Source: Ochotona curzoniae (Eukaryota > Chordata > Mammalia > Lagomorpha > Ochotonidae). From it: DNA of 64,000 nt. The translations under genes and the position numbers were made by a program. Below, piece after piece: positions 21,691-34,800 of this stretch (its first letter is position 1; every line of letters begins with the position of its first letter). The stretch lies in NCBI RefSeq assembly GCF_017591425.1, contig NW_024465751.1:6386001-6450000 (forward strand), given 5' to 3'. A model generated the notes under the pieces. The model ran no database searches. It saw only the letters and a program-made list of their open reading frames with translations, and was not told the DNA's origin.

Positions 21691-24600
21691 GGATCCAAGC
21701 TTTGAACACACTGGCTCCAAGAGACAGCAGATGAAGATCAACTACACACATTTCTGTGTCGTGCCAACAGGAAGAGGATTTCCTTCTTGCTTTTTCTTCC
21801 CCTTCAATTTGAACAACTCTTGTGAGGTGGAAGAAGATATATATACATACAGATTGTGTTTGTACATCTGATGCTGGTTTGATAAACGCCATAGATTATC
21901 CCTTAAGAAACCATTGGAATCACATTTGTCAAATTTCTCTTGGTGCCCAGACAGCATACCTTTAGGCTTCCCTGGAGTTATGGAGGTTTTCCATGGGCTT
22001 GCGCTGTGTGGTTGACCTTTGGCTCTCTCCTTCTGGTTGCTTTCCGTAGTAACTCAGAAGATGCAAGAAGAATTCCTTAGAAATGGTGTACAAAACTGGT
22101 AGCTGCAAGAGAGAGACCACTATCTTAAGGCTGAGGTTTTACATTTTATTTTATTTTTTACTATTCCAGAAAGAGATCAAATGATTTAGGGAACTCTTAT
22201 CTTGATTTACAAAAACAGATGGGGAACAGTACCACATGTGCTTATTATTTCAGAGTTGTTGCATTCTTCCTCTAACACACACACTCACATAAAAAACATG
22301 TGTGCATATACATTTCTCGTTTGTCACCTTCCAGGATTTTGCAGCTGGAAGGATCCTTGGGCTTGACCTCAGGTAAATGTTCCAAGTCATTACCCAAATG
22401 AGAGTCCTGTGAAACCACCTGCTGTGTTGTGTTAAAGTCTTCCCCAACACACAGTGTTGGACCGGAGGGCAGACACATGATTGAAAAAAAAAAAAAAGAG
22501 GATATATAAAGAGGATATATTCTCAGCCCTGAAGGATCAATGGACCTCTTGATTGTTATTACCACCTGCCAACCCGACTGTTTGCTTGTTAATTCAGATC
22601 ATCAACTGCTTACTATACCTTGAACTAGGAAAACTAGAAAGTCAATAGATTTCAGAGGGCAAAATACACAGAACAGCCTTCAAAATTAGAGCCCTCATCC
22701 TCTGAATGTCTATAATGTGCCAGCCATTCCTACAAGAATGGGGAATCTTGGCGGGATCTTGGTCCTGTCCTTCCGGGAGTTGAGTGAAAAAAAAAATCGA
22801 GCAAAGTTGATTCAAATATCAGTCTCACCACTGTGTGCCAGAATAAAATCCTTTCTTGATTTTTATGAATTTCTACCCACTTCCTGACAGTTGTTTCTTT
22901 ATCAGGATCAGAATAGTTCCAGGAGTTAACCTTTATAAGAGCTTTCACTGCCTTGATGCCAAGAATTTAAAATCTAGACATTGTTCCTGCAGATTTGAAA
23001 GCGCCAGGGAAGCTCACACTATCACACTTGTTACTTTCTGCCACGCGTTTGCCTTTTATCTTTTTGTTCTTACGTAATTTCAGTTGCTTTTTGCTTCCCT
23101 CCAACACTGTGCATGGTGTCACCAAGATTTCTTGTTCTATAACGTAGAGCAGAAACTTAGCCTGTCTCTGTTCTTGCAAGAGAAATGTGCCAACCTGTAG
23201 TTGCTTCAAATAGCAGAGCTCCAGTGTGTGCACCTTGCTGAAAAAATGCCTTGTTGGTCGCTGATAATATTTTCTTTATTATGATTTCTCTGCTTTCTGA
23301 CCTCAGAACAATGCTGGAAGTGACATGAAGAAATAGAACAGAGAGGTGGAGTTAGTTGTGTTAGTTGTGCCAGGTTATGTAACCGATAAGTAGAGGAAAC
23401 AGAATTCCTGCTTCGAGGTCTTTTCTATGCTGCTATGTCACACTCAGGCAAAAGCACGGGGAGGAGTTTTGGCAGACATTAAAAAAAGTTTTAACAGAGA
23501 CAAAAACCATGGTTCCCATTTGTGCCCAACATCACTGATTAGTGGACAGGCAATGCAAGCTGATCTCTATAAAAAGGAGAGAGTTCCCCCCTCTACTTCT
23601 ATGCATGAGTCTCCCTTGGCCACTATGACGAATTACAACCCAACAATGTAACAATGTAAAATGATCACCTTACTGTTCAACAACTCAGACTTGCAAAATA
23701 GATTCACTGGGAAAAAATATAGGTGATGAGGGGAAAAAGCTTCATACTGCTGTATCTCATAAAGGGTAATCACACTAACATATAAATATGTTCATATTAA
23801 AATAACAATCTATGTAGCTTAATTATCATTTCCAGCGCACTTAAGAAACCATTTATTGAACATTCATCGTACATTGACCACTTTCTTTAGCATTAATGGT
23901 ACAAAGATAAGATGCTATGATGTGTCTTTAAGAATTTCATGGGCTAGCATAAAAATCCTATCCCAAGGATATGAACAAAGTTTTACGTAAGCCCTTGAAA
24001 AGGACTGCATAGGAATGCTTGGGATATTGGAATGTGACGCTTACATGTTTGTTCTTTGGGCAGTGGTAGCCTTGTTCTATAGTACTTTCACATATAATTG
24101 AATAGCTGATAGCTATTTTCCCAGGCTTCGAGGATACAGGAATAAGCAAAACAGATAATGTCTTCATTTTCATGCTTGCTCCCAAGTCCAACAATACAGC
24201 AGCAAGCAGTAACCACACAGGGCAATCACAAACCAGGACTATGAAAGATGCAAACGGTGACACTGAGGAGATAGACAAGTTCTAACTCATGGTCAGGGGC
24301 CGTTTCTGTGCACTTTAATTCAGTGGAAAACCAGCTGAAGGCAAAATTTTAGGGAGTTGGCCTGAGGGCAATGGAGGCATTTCTGTAGGATTCAGCATCC
24401 ACCGATGGGAAGCAGATCCACATGATTGAGCTGTGTTCTCAGCTCACACAGCTCCCTCAGCTGTGCTCCCTTATTCGAACACATGAAAAACAAAGATGAG
24501 GCAACAAGGAATCATCTGGTGCTGGAAGGTCCTCTTGTAGCTGACACTGTTAGCTGATATTTGGTCCTTGCAGGTATGGAGTTGAGTCTTCAATTCTGCT

Positions 24601-24884
24601 GTTGGTTAAGGTCAAGGACTCTTCTTAGTCCTTAGGGACTGTATTTATCTGATGACATTTCCGACTACAAATAAAATGGTGACCATGCAAGATCATAGTG
24701 GAACTCAAAAATTTAAATCAGTCACTGATGTCATGGCTAATATAATTCTGTAATGCTACTCATATGTCTGCAGTGATGCTGGTGTAAGTCAGCCTCACAG
24801 TCCTGCAAAAGTAAACCATTCTGTAACTAGTTACAGTAATAGGACTTGATTTTGGCAATAAATGAAAGCTACATATATATTTTT
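21691..24884. other. 3.2 kb gene-free stretch
   Basis: No supportable coding sequence. Partly explained by old debris: 23325-23425 is loosely antisense MIR. 23855-23950 ('tttattgaacattcatcg', 'ggtacaaagataagatgc') and 24120-24290 ('gaggatacaggaataagcaa') resemble the ancient 'gcacctactatgtgcc..ggatacaaagatgaa' repeat. A poly(A) run at 22483-22497 precedes a 13-bp near-duplication, 'gaggatatat' (22498 and 22511). Confidence 0.45.
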
Positions 24885-25015
24885 AAAATTCTTTACTTTT
24901 CCTTAGGTGCAGGAATTTCCCCTTTCACCCTCTCCCCAAACCCCACACCATTTCCCCCTGTATTGTAACAATAGTCTAGTACCTTTATCATGATAGGATA
25001 GATTCCTACTTGTTC
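24885..25015 (-). mobile_element. L1 3' UTR end, antisense
   Basis: 'aatttcccctttcaccctc' and 'tccccaaacccc', then 'gtattgtaacaatagtctagt', align with 41215-41300 ('cccttacactctccccaaat..taattgttacgatagtacag'). Both read as the reverse complement of the L1 3' UTR polypurine block. It is truncated within the UTR. Confidence 0.65.
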
Positions 25016-25031
25016 AAAAACATGTTTTGAA

Positions 25032-25343
25032 GGGCCAGCATTGTGATGTATCCCCTAAAGCCGCACCTTGCCGTGCCCACATCCCATATGGACTCCGAGC
25101 CGCTCCACCTCTGAACCTGCTCCCTGCTAACATTTCTTGGAAAGCAGCAGAGGATGCCCCAGGTGCTTGGTTCCATATGCCTAAGTGGGAGACCCAGAAG
25201 CTCATGGCTCCTGATCCGACCTGCTCTGCCTCTGGTCAATGTGGTCCTTCTGGGAGTGAAACAGCAGATGGAAGCATTCTGTTTCCCTCCACCCCCACAC
25301 TCTCTCTATAACTCTGCCTTTCAAATAAATTAATAAAATTTTC
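25032..25343 (+). mobile_element. Old CSINE, sense
   Basis: Sense order 'gggccagcattgtgatg', 'cacatcccatatgg', 'gaacctgctccctgctaa', 'aaagcagcagaggatgcccc', 'gggagacccagaagctc' and 'ctgcctttcaaataaattaa'. Its 'caggtgcttgg' and 'aactctgcctttcaaataa' mark it as a different subfamily from the copy at 7029. It lies immediately downstream of the L1 3' UTR fragment. Confidence 0.88.
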
Positions 25344-25571
25344 TTTAAAAGTTTACAATAATTCAGTTGTTCTGCTACATATGTAGCAGCCAAATCATTG
25401 CTCTTTACTACATTTCTTGTCCTATTTTGTATTTCAATGTCCTATGGAGCAGTAGATGGATAATTGCCTTTATGCCAGTTGTCTTAGTTTGTGTAAGTGC
25501 AGGTACATCCAATAATTTCTGGACCAGGGAATACAACAGACATCTATTCTGGTGCAAAATAATCCAACTTT

Positions 25572-25887
25572 TAAAAAAATATTTATTCCTATGGAAAAGT
25601 CAGATACATTGAGAGGAGGAGAAACAGAGAGGAAGATCTCTGTCTGCTGATTCACCCTTCAAGTGACCACAATGACCGGAGATGAGACAATCCAAAGCCA
25701 GGAGCCAGAAGCCTTCTCCAGGTCTCTCATGTGGGTGCAGGGTCCCAAAGCTTTGGGCCATCCTTGACCGCTTTCCCCGGGCCACAAGCAGGGAGCTGGA
25801 TGGGAAGCAGGACTGCCGGGATTGGAATCGGCACCCATATAGGATCCCATGCAATGAGAGGACTTTTGCCACTAGGCTACAGGGCTG
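25572..25887 (-). mobile_element. CSINE, antisense, well preserved
   Basis: A tail of A's plus 'tatttattcctatgg', then 'agtcagatacattgagagg', 'gaccggagatgagacaatcc', 'cccgggccacaagcagggagc' and 'aatcggcacccatatagg', with the head 'ccactaggctacagggctg'. Open frames of 60-96 codons on both strands belong to this SINE. Confidence 0.95.
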
Positions 25888-26214
25888 CAAACATTTTTGC
25901 TTTCTTAAATCAATATACAGTTCTTTTTCACACTATACCTTTTCATGAATTAAGACCTGTGTAGGCATAAGTTTCAAAATATTTTTACAGCAAAACAACC
26001 ATTTTGATTTCCTTTTTTTTCTTTCAGTTCATTTTTGCAAGCATTTTTTGGCATATTTCTGTGTTATTCTGGAAAAGAAAAAAAAATCATAAGGACCAGG
26101 AACAAATTGGCCATTGCTAGGAGTTTGGAGTTGGAAGAGGGCACGGGCTACTAACACAGAAGAACATGTTCGAATGCTGGTGATTTTCCACAGCTTGATC
26201 ACATTTGTGCTTAT

Positions 26215-26290
26215 ATGAATGCATGCATTTGTCAAAATTGTCAAATTACACACTTGCAAAGATTAAATCCATGAACTCTTAAAGTATCCT
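26215..26290 (+). mobile_element. Possible ancient L1 3' terminal fragment
   Basis: 'gaatgcatgcatttgtcaaa' and 'ttgtcaaattacacacttgc', then 'aaagattaaatccatg', resemble the common old L1 end 'catttgtcaaaactcattgaactgtacacttaa'. It is short and diverged. Confidence 0.45.
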
Positions 26291-26802
26291 GTCACACTCT
26301 ATAATATTTGCTCAAGAACAAAATCACCTAATGATACACTCTTTAGAATTAACCCTAGTTGTTAAGCAATGCATGTAGCTTCGCACATGGCTTCCTCCAC
26401 AAGCACTTCACACCTTAATTCTCTTTTTGAAAAGCCAAGATAAAGTCAAGCTAATTTGATAACCTCCACTTGTGTTAACACAATGCCAAATAATCAGTAA
26501 CAAAATTAATGGAATGGTATCCCATCTCATAAAAGCTCTGTCCGCACTCCCGGGAAGAAGGGTCTAGAGAGGAGGGGACGGGGACCTTGGTGGCGTCCTG
26601 CTTGCTGCAGCCAGCCAAGCTTCACAGGCTTAAAAAGCCTCACAGATGGCTCGTGATGTGATCAGGTGTTCCCTCGCTTCCTTCCAGGTGAGACCTCTCA
26701 TGCTGCAGATAACCCAATTATATCTGTTTCACCAAATACTTAAAACTAGTGTTGAATATTTAGCAAAGGCCAGAAGTCATCTTAAATCATAGAAACAGTC
26801 AT
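26291..26802. other. Gene-free stretch with a locally GC-rich part
   Basis: 26540-26700 is GC-richer than its surroundings, with a few CpGs, a 'ttaaaaagc' TATA-like string at about 26630 and 'ttccaggtgagac' at about 26684. It has no ORF of note. This could be a weak promoter or exon, but the evidence is thin. Confidence 0.3.
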
Positions 26803-26950
26803 ATAAGATAAGTATTTACATAATCCCATTTCATGGATGAGAAAACTAAATCAGCTGAGGAAACAAATAATTGACCAAATATCACATAGTCAAAATCGTA
26901 GTGACAAAATCAGGCTGGACACCGGGCAGTTAACACTATAATGCATGGGA
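26803..26950 (-). mobile_element. MIR SINE, antisense
   Basis: 'taatcccatttcatggatgag', 'aaaactaaatcagctgagg', 'aattgaccaaatatcacatag' and 'aaaatcaggctggacacc', then 'gttaacactataatgc', follow antisense MIR closely: 'cccattttacagatgaggaaactgag..cacacagc..ccactatgc'. Confidence 0.75.
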
Positions 26951-28269
26951 TTAGAATATTAGGCTCCTCAGGAAACACTGTATGACCTGTCTCATACCTT
27001 CCTAATACCCAATGTATACAGAAAAAAAGATGTTTCCCTGATTTAAATACCCCAGACAGTTATGGAGAAGTCTGAAATGTGAACTACACCTTTGTATATA
27101 TAGGGAGCAGTTATTTTTATGAATACGTAATTGTATTTCCACGTACCAAATCTCATTCTTTTAAGTGTTTCTCAAATACTTTGATAACTTTGCCAAAGAT
27201 AGCAAGCAATTTTTTAAAACCCTCCTTTACTTGAAATTTTAAATGAAAGAAACAGAAAACCAATTTAGAAGGGTTCCTATGGGTCAGCAGAAATAAGCTC
27301 CGTTTACTCAGAGTTTGTGAGCTATTACTAATACAACCTGCATTCATTCAACCAACCAGAAGGTGAAAAAGATTTCTCCACTGAGTTGAATTCTAAGCTT
27401 TTCATCATGCATATTTCTACCATACACTTCTTAAACTCTGAAGAAGGGAGATGTAGTGATTCACCCAAAGATAAGAGATAGCAATGACAGTATTTCAAAC
27501 TTGGACTAAAATGTGTGTTACCACTCGTTTCTATTTTTAACTCATTGAAGTGAAAAGAAAGGAGATATGGATCGGAGCATTAATCTCTGTGAGAATAGCT
27601 TTATTTCCAAAGCATTTTCACCTTTATTTTTAATTTCTTTCTATTTTGCCATAGGCTGTATCTTGGAACAGGGATGTTTGATGGGATGCGAAGATTGCAG
27701 AATAACGGATCGTAGATTAAAGCTGTGTAACTACTGAAATAAGATGAATGGCAAAATGCAAACGCAGCTTGCGAGGAAAGGTGCGTTCTATCTTTCACCA
27801 GAATACACAAAAATCTTGTGCAGGGTAGCAAAGAGGTACATGCAAACTGTGATGCAATTTTAAAACATGGTTAATTATTTGTGGGCAATATTATTAGTTG
27901 TGCTTAAGGCCATCTTTATAGTATATGGACAATTGTAACTACTGGTTGAGCTACATTGGCTGGGTGATAGCTGTTGATGCCTTACCCTAAACAATTATGA
28001 TTGCCTTAGATAAAAGTTTAGTTCTCAATTTTAAAATAGCAGCTATTCCTTGTGTCCAGTTTTACAAAAATTTCTCAGGAAATTAAAAAAAAAAAAGCTT
28101 CAGCTGTGGTTAAATTCCTGCAGGTGTACTGTCAACCTTTTTAACTTTCTGGTTCGAGCCACAATTTGTTGTTTGTAAAAGAAAAAGGTTTGAATTACAC
28201 AGTGGGAAATAGACAGAGTTCATACGTGAGTCTCCAAGTTTCCTATTTTCATTTCAATCGGAGAAATCC
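26951..28269. other. Gene-free stretch
   Basis: A short MIR-like piece at 27435-27510 ('gatgtagtgattcacccaaag') is possible. Otherwise nothing was recognised. A poly(A) run (28086-28097) lies just upstream of 'gcttcagctgtgg'. Confidence 0.4.
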
Positions 28270-28590
28270 AGTTTTATCTATTTTACATTATCAATCTCCG
28301 ATGTGTTTTTATTTTCAAATAGCAGAAAATCCCACTCAAACTGGGTTAGCTATAAAGTAAAATATATTTACCTCATTAAGAAAGCCAGAGGCAATTGACA
28401 TCAAGAAGAGTTTGACTCAGCAGGTCAATGCTGTTTACATTATGGACTCCTTTCTTTGTATTTCTCACGGATTCGCCTCATGTGCCAACTCTGGCTTCAG
28501 GGTAGCGCTGCCAGTGGCAGCAGCACTGAGTATCAACAGTTTCAGCTCCACAGTTTCATCCTTGAAAACTCTAAAGTTGCTGTTTGTAGC
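28270..28590 (+). mobile_element. Possible ancient interspersed repeat, unclassified
   Basis: 'cccactcaaactgggttagc', then 'aagaaagccagaggcaattg', 'gactcagcaggtcaatgctg', 'ctctggcttcagggtag' and 'gtggcagcagcactgag' recall a common old mammalian repeat that reads 'cactcaaactggcttaagc..gaaaagtccagaggtag..ctggcagctccaggc'. I cannot name the family. The 60-codon open frame at 28412 is not supported as a gene. Confidence 0.35.
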
Positions 28591-30599
28591 CTGATTGTCC
28601 CAGCCAATTTGCTGTTAGTTTAATTGAATCAACAGAAAAACTACTCGCCTGCAAACATGATGCCAAAAAAAAAAAAAGGAAAGAAAAGAAAGCTTTAAGC
28701 CAATTATGGACACAAATACTCTCTGGATTAGGGTTAATTTCACACAACGCGTGTATGGGGAGGACATTTTCTCAAAGTTTGGGAACATTCTTCAGAGAAG
28801 GATATAGTAGGAATAATAGGTGCCTACCTATGGGTCTATGTAAGATGCTTTATGAAAACAGTAGCTAATCTAGAAGACACCTGACAGCTCTACAGAAAAG
28901 TATCCCTAAGAGTGCCCATCTCTGTTTTGTTTTTTCTGATTCTATGCTTGCTCTAATTTGACTCAGTGTTACTTTCCAGAATGTTCTAGGTCCACAGCTG
29001 ATCTTGTTAAAGTTCATAATGGCTTAATAGTTTAAGACAGAAATCATTACTATAAATAATGTCTCATATGTTCTGGGCAAAGGTTCTGGAAGTAATTCCA
29101 CAATTTGCATTGCCCACAGGCTAATGCATAATCATTTAAATGAGATATTTTTTTAAAGATGCAATATTCCCTGAGGATTGATACTAAAAACGTACTGCCA
29201 TTTGGTGAATGGTACTGGCTTCAGCCTCAAGGAATACAAGTCTGTGTTGATTATGAAGGTATGTGGAAAGCCTGAACATGGTGTCCACTCAAATTTCCCT
29301 TATGCAGGAAATTCCCAATGGCTTCCTAGGGATTAGCTGATGCCATCCCTATTCCCATGACATCAGGTTGGCTTTAGGAGTTAATCCCATATTTGAGCTG
29401 TTACAGACTCAGGAGCAGGTGCAAGTACTATGAAGCTGAGCACCTGAAGCACAAGAAAATACAATGCTTATGTATAGCTCCCTTCTTTGTGTACGGGCTC
29501 AGTGAAGTGTACCTGGTGTGGGATCAAGTGAACTACCCTCATGAGCACTGCCAATCCAGGATCTTCTTTCCAGCCTCTTCCAATCCATGCTTTCCTCAAC
29601 TGTTTGCTTCCTCTGAAACACATCCTCACCCTTTACAGGTGTTCAAGGTTCAGATTGGAAGTCATCTACTCCAATAACCCACCTGCCATCCGCAGGCCTT
29701 TCAACTACTTTCTCAACGTTCTGATGGAATTCTCCAACTCAGTACTACTTCTTAAGGATTTTACTTCTGCCTTGAGAGATAGTTTTATCTCTCAACTTCC
29801 TCAGTTGTAAAAAGCAAATCCCAGGCAGTACTTCACAAGGTTTGGTATTTGGTAAATATCCAATGCATGAAACTTACACCCTTAGAAGAAGGTTGACCCT
29901 GAAAAACCAAGTGTAAGCCGAGCAAGGGTAGGATCCTGACTCAGCCACACTTATAACAATGATTGAAGAAGTCTGCATTTCCCAGGTTGACTCTGCCTGT
30001 GCCAGGCATCTCTGTTGTCCATGGGAAATGTTTCCTTTGAAATCAAGGTTCCCACTGAGAATAAATACATCTTCTGTTTGGTGGGTGTTAGCGGGCTATT
30101 CCCTAAGGATGGGCGGGAGGAATCCTGTGCTGCCTGCCATGTTCAACGTGACAGCCAATAAGGTCTCCTTCTGCCTAGGTTCTTACCCTCCCTGGAACGA
30201 ACTGGCTTTGCTTTCCTTTTTGTTGTCGTTGTTTTTTTTTCCTTTTAAAGGTCTCTTCCTTTCCTAAACTTAAGTGGCTTAGTCCTAGTGCTTCAGTTTC
30301 CTCCCTAAACAAACTATAGGTTCCGTTTCATTTTCCCATTAACTCAAGAAATCCTCATCAAACATTCATGTTATGAAATACTCAGAGGCAAAACTGAAAG
30401 CAAACTTAAGGTTTTTATCATATCTTAGGGCAGGAACGATTCCTATACCTAACCGGTACGTGTATTCCAAACATCGTGGACTATTTCCTCGTGAGAACTG
30501 ACTCAGAGGAACCGTGTTGAAGTCTGCCAGCATTCTTTGTTTAGGAGCATGGTTTGTCATAGCCAAAAAAAAAAAAAAAAAAGTAAAACGATCATTCTG
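28591..30599. other. 2 kb gene-free stretch
   Basis: No gene or element I can name. The frames at 29393-29677, 29541-29810 and 29959-30267 (89-102 codons) show no recognisable domain. Poly(A) runs occur at about 28665 and 30567-30584. Confidence 0.45.
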
Positions 30600-30950
30600 T
30601 TTTTTCCCGTTTTTATAACTCTGAAGGAGGACGGTGCTGGGAAGAAGGGCATGCAAACCTTTGGGCGCTGCCTGGGACGAGCGCCTGTGCCGGGTGCCCT
30701 GTCACTGCATCTGGCGCAGCGCTGACTTCTGCGTGGAGCTGCAGGTTCTCACTTGCTCTCACTTGTTCCCTGGGAGGGCCTGATTTCTCCTTGCTTCAGC
30801 CTCGTCGCTGCTTCCTATCTCCAGCCACGATGCAGAAGCCAAGGGCGTGCTCTTTAAGACAGCTTTATGGCTGGGGTTTGAAGCTGATGAGCTCCTTTCC
30901 TGCTTAGCTGAAAGCTTCAAAGTGCTAAGCTTTGCTGCTTGAAGGTAAGA
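30600..30950 (+). promoter_or_regulatory. CpG-enriched segment ending in a splice-donor consensus
   Basis: CpG content is well above the surrounding sequence ('gggcgctgcc', 'gacgagcgcc', 'gccgggtg', 'ggcgcagcgctg', 'cctcgtcgctg', 'cacgatg'). The segment ends at AAG|GTAAGA (GT at 30945), a near-perfect donor. An ATG in fair context near 30830 opens only a short frame that stops before the donor. This could be an untranslated first exon or a lncRNA start. It is not a CpG island by the usual size standard, and there is no TATA box. Inference only. Confidence 0.3.
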
Positions 30951-31694
30951 CTGATCATGGTTGTCTATTTAAACAAGCAAGGCAGACTGAAGGGGTAAAG
31001 CAAGCCGAGCTTTAACCACTGCTCTGTGTTTCCTGGTTTTCTGTACGTGGGAGGTCTGTTTTCTCATCTGTGGGAAGAGGATTGGCAGTTCAGAACTCCC
31101 AGAGTCTGTTAAATTCAAATATGACCATTATTTAGAAATGTTTGCTGTACAGTAGGTACTCAGGAATCAATATGTTCCTTCTCTAATTCCAGACTTACTC
31201 CTGATGGTGGATGCACGGGGAAGGGGACAAGTGCTTGACTCTCAACTGCAACTGTAAGTGAAGAGTCACGGCAAGTTCAAGTTGGCCGCCCAGGCTCATG
31301 CCCTCTGCTCCCTGGGAGACGTCTGTTCTCTTCTTTTCCTAGAGTACTTGCATCACATGCCCCTTTCCTTCCTCTGAACAATCCTTTTCCTTAGAAAATA
31401 TGCAATACACTCAAAGCTCAAAAAAAAAAAAAACACCCAGGTTCAATATCTACTCAGGAACAAAGATTTAATCCAAGTTAATGAATCATCTGTTGGGCAC
31501 AATCAGGAAAATGTTTGATTTCCACATTTTTCTCTCTTATTTATTCAGCAAACATGCACGGAGCTCCTCTGCTGAGCCACGCTGTGGGGGTTGAGAGTGC
31601 ATGACTCATTGACAGGTAGCCAATCACTGCCCTCAAGAGTCTAGGTTCTGTGAGACACAGGTGTGTAAATATAAATACCAAACATTCCCAGAGT
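30951..31694. other. Gene-free stretch
   Basis: 31540-31670 contains 'tttattcagcaaacatgcac', 'actgccctcaagagtctagg', resembling the ancient 'tattcaacaaatatttattgagc..ctgccctcaaggagct' repeat. A poly(A) run at 31421-31433 is present. No gene. Confidence 0.4.
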
Positions 31695-31860
31695 CCTTCT
31701 GTGCTGGGCCTGTTCTTTGTGCTTTACATGTATGGATTCATTTTCTCACTGCAAAAGTCCTGTAAGTGGACTAACATCATCAGCTAAGTTGGGAAGAAGC
31801 CGGGACTCAGAGAGCTTCCATGCCCTACCCAAGGTCACACTGGAGTTGATATTTTCCAAT
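31695..31860 (-). mobile_element. MIR SINE, antisense
   Basis: 'gtgctttacatgtatggattc', 'tctcactgcaaaagtcctg', 'gggactcagagagcttcc' and 'cctacccaaggtcacactgg' align with the antisense MIR core and end. Confidence 0.75.
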
Positions 31861-34800
31861 TTTAGCATTCTTGTCTTTCTCAGTGTAAGAAAGAGCAGGA
31901 CAAGCAGTATGCAAGACAAGTGGGAACCGCCATTAGGATTCTGTTGTTAACAAGTAATCAGTACTGCAGGCAAGAATCTACATATCCTATCCGGGGCAGG
32001 GCAGGGAACAGGACGAACTATCAACATCCTCTAGAAGCAGAAAGCTAAAACTAACTACACTGTACTTATATCATGCATTATTTGCAGCTATTAAAGAGAT
32101 AAGGCTTTATTCCTAAACTTCAAGTGGAGAAAAAGAGACAAAAGAGTTCGCATACATTTTGATTTTTTAAAGTGTTTCTTATACATGTAAGTAGAATCCT
32201 GTCTGCGTGTAAGATGATGTGAAAAGCACTTGGGAGCAGCACAAACACAGCGCAGGCTCTGCCCTGGAGAAGTTTCCAGCTTAGGGAGGAGATGGATTTG
32301 ACCATGCTTGGTTTGCAGGCACAGTTAGAGTTATGCCAAGGGGAGTAGTGTCTGCTCTCTGGTCTTGACTAGGTCAATGAGAAACCATCAGGGAAAAATT
32401 CACAGAAAAATCAAATCCTTCATGCACTTGCCCCACAACATTATCTTCAAAGGACAGAGTGGCGTACTTGGTGTATGCTTTCCCCTCTGGGAAACAACCA
32501 TGTAAACTCCAAGTCTGCCTGTGTCCTTTCTGCCAAACCTGTGGCAGCCTTGGCTACCATGTCCAGACTTCTAACCCAGGCTCTCGGCACCTCTGAATCC
32601 TTCTCCGGAATCTTCTCAAGAGTGTCCATTTCATGCAAATGCTCTTGAAGCAGATAGAAAAATCAGGAAACTGCAACTTACACTTCTATTGCTGATTGTA
32701 ACCCGTGTCCAGCCTGTGGCTCTTTCCAGAAGCGAATTGGATGTTTGGCTCTCCAAGGATCACTGCCCCTCTCTAAAAGATCTGTGACTGCTGTTCCTTT
32801 CTGACTGCATTCTGACACTGAGTCAGGCATGTTTGCTGCATATTCCGTTATCTTTATGCCACAACTATGTGACAGGAAAAATTGCTAACTGAGAACAACA
32901 GGTGAAGGCAGAGTCCACCAAAATCGAAGGTTAATTTTAACTCTAGTGGCCAGTATCATTCTTGGAACACAGGGGACAGTCTGTTAGCAGTTGTGATTCT
33001 GGCCGTAAGAGTTAGTAAGGGTTGGTGACAGGTTTGAGCCTGGAATCTCATAAATTCTCAATCTTCTCCATTTTTGCTGTGGCAAGCAGCCCCTTCGCTG
33101 GGGTTCCTGCCTCCTGACACTTTCTTTTTCATGAATATTCTTCCTCCCTGGCAGCTATTACTTTTTGGGCAGAAATAAGTGCAGCCACCCTGGCCACTCC
33201 TGTAACTATTAGCCACCTGTAATAGCTCCCAGATCAAAGGGATGGGGAGCGTGCGCAGGTGGGGTGTGGGAATTTGTGTGTGTGTCCCTATGCCATTTCA
33301 CACCGTGTACCTGGAAAGGCATTCTTTCATCCGCTCGGTGCCTTCCTTAGAAGCCTATCAAACCACTCCAGGCCTTTCCCTTCTCCTTTTTATCACCCTC
33401 TGGAACAAAGTTGGGACTTGTGCAATTGCAAGGTTCTTTCTGTGGGAACAATAATCTCATTTCAATATGTGTGGGTGGGTAGATTATATGTTACATTACA
33501 GGCTTAGAGCTGAGTTGTAGAACTAGGGAGGGACTGGGTTAAATAGTTGTATGATTAACAAGCTGCTGCATTTTTATAGCCTTGAAAGAAAAGGTTGCTG
33601 TAAGGATTATCGGTTTGCAGATTGGGAATGATTCACCTAAGAGAGTTAGATAGTTTTTTGTGGTAGGAGTGGGGAGGAGAAAAGAGTATACCTTTTGCCT
33701 CCTGAAAAAGAATAGTGCATATCTTAGGGAAGTTTATTTCTTAGGTTTCTTAAAATATGAATAGACTGTGATATGCATTTGACACTATTTCAATTATTAT
33801 TTGGGTATGGTATTTGCAGTATGTGTTAAGTGAAGTTGAGATTTTGGAATTAACTATAAATGGGTGATTTTTAAGTAGTCAGATGTTGGTTCAGGGTCTT
33901 TTTGCTAAGAGGAAGTTAGATGACATTATCTTTTAGGTGTTTTCCAGGTTAAAATATTCTTTTGGCATTTACTGGACACTTACTGAAACAAGGCTAACTG
34001 GTGTTGGGCTACAGAATGTCTCAATAAAACTTCTGTTCCCTGTCTGTGTTAAGAACCAACTGAGAAAAAAAAAGACATTGGAATTACAAAAATGGAGATA
34101 AGAATATCAGCATCGCTTCACATAAACCCCCTGAAAGGATCAAAGCTGAAAGATACAGTAGGAATGTGTTGCTTGACACCAAACCTCAGAATTCAACAAA
34201 TTTATTAATCTGCCCTTAACCGTTGTTGAGCCATCCCAGGAGCTCCACCCCTGCATGAATGGAGGGATCCTCCTGCAGCAAATCTTGAAAGGCTAGAGGA
34301 GCAGTACTGATGTGTGCTTTCTGCAAGCAGCTATGACCTCAGAGAACTAGAGGATCCAGAGAACAAGAGGATGGGGCTGTAGGAATAAGCTTCGATCTTT
34401 CTGCCAAGTGCATCCAGAAGCATCATCATTCTTCTTCTCTTGGAAACCAGAAAGGCTGGGAATAATTGTGGTAGATCCACCAGACTGTCTCTGCTCAGAG
34501 ATGTTTCAGCTGTACTGCCCAGCTTCCTAGACTTACACTAGCACCACATGACTACATTTGGACAATGGACTTGAGTGAAAGTTGTAGGTATGAACTGACT
34601 CCATTAGAAATCTCCTCTCTTTTCTCTCTTATTCTTCACCTCAGTGACCCTTGAGACTACATTATTCATGCTATGAGTACAATAAAAATTAAGGATAGCC
34701 AAATGGAAACAGATTTTGTGTGAACGAGACACAATCTCTAGTCTTCTAAGCCATTGGGATTTAGGGGTTCCCTTCTTGCCATAGCAGAGCCTGTCCTGAC

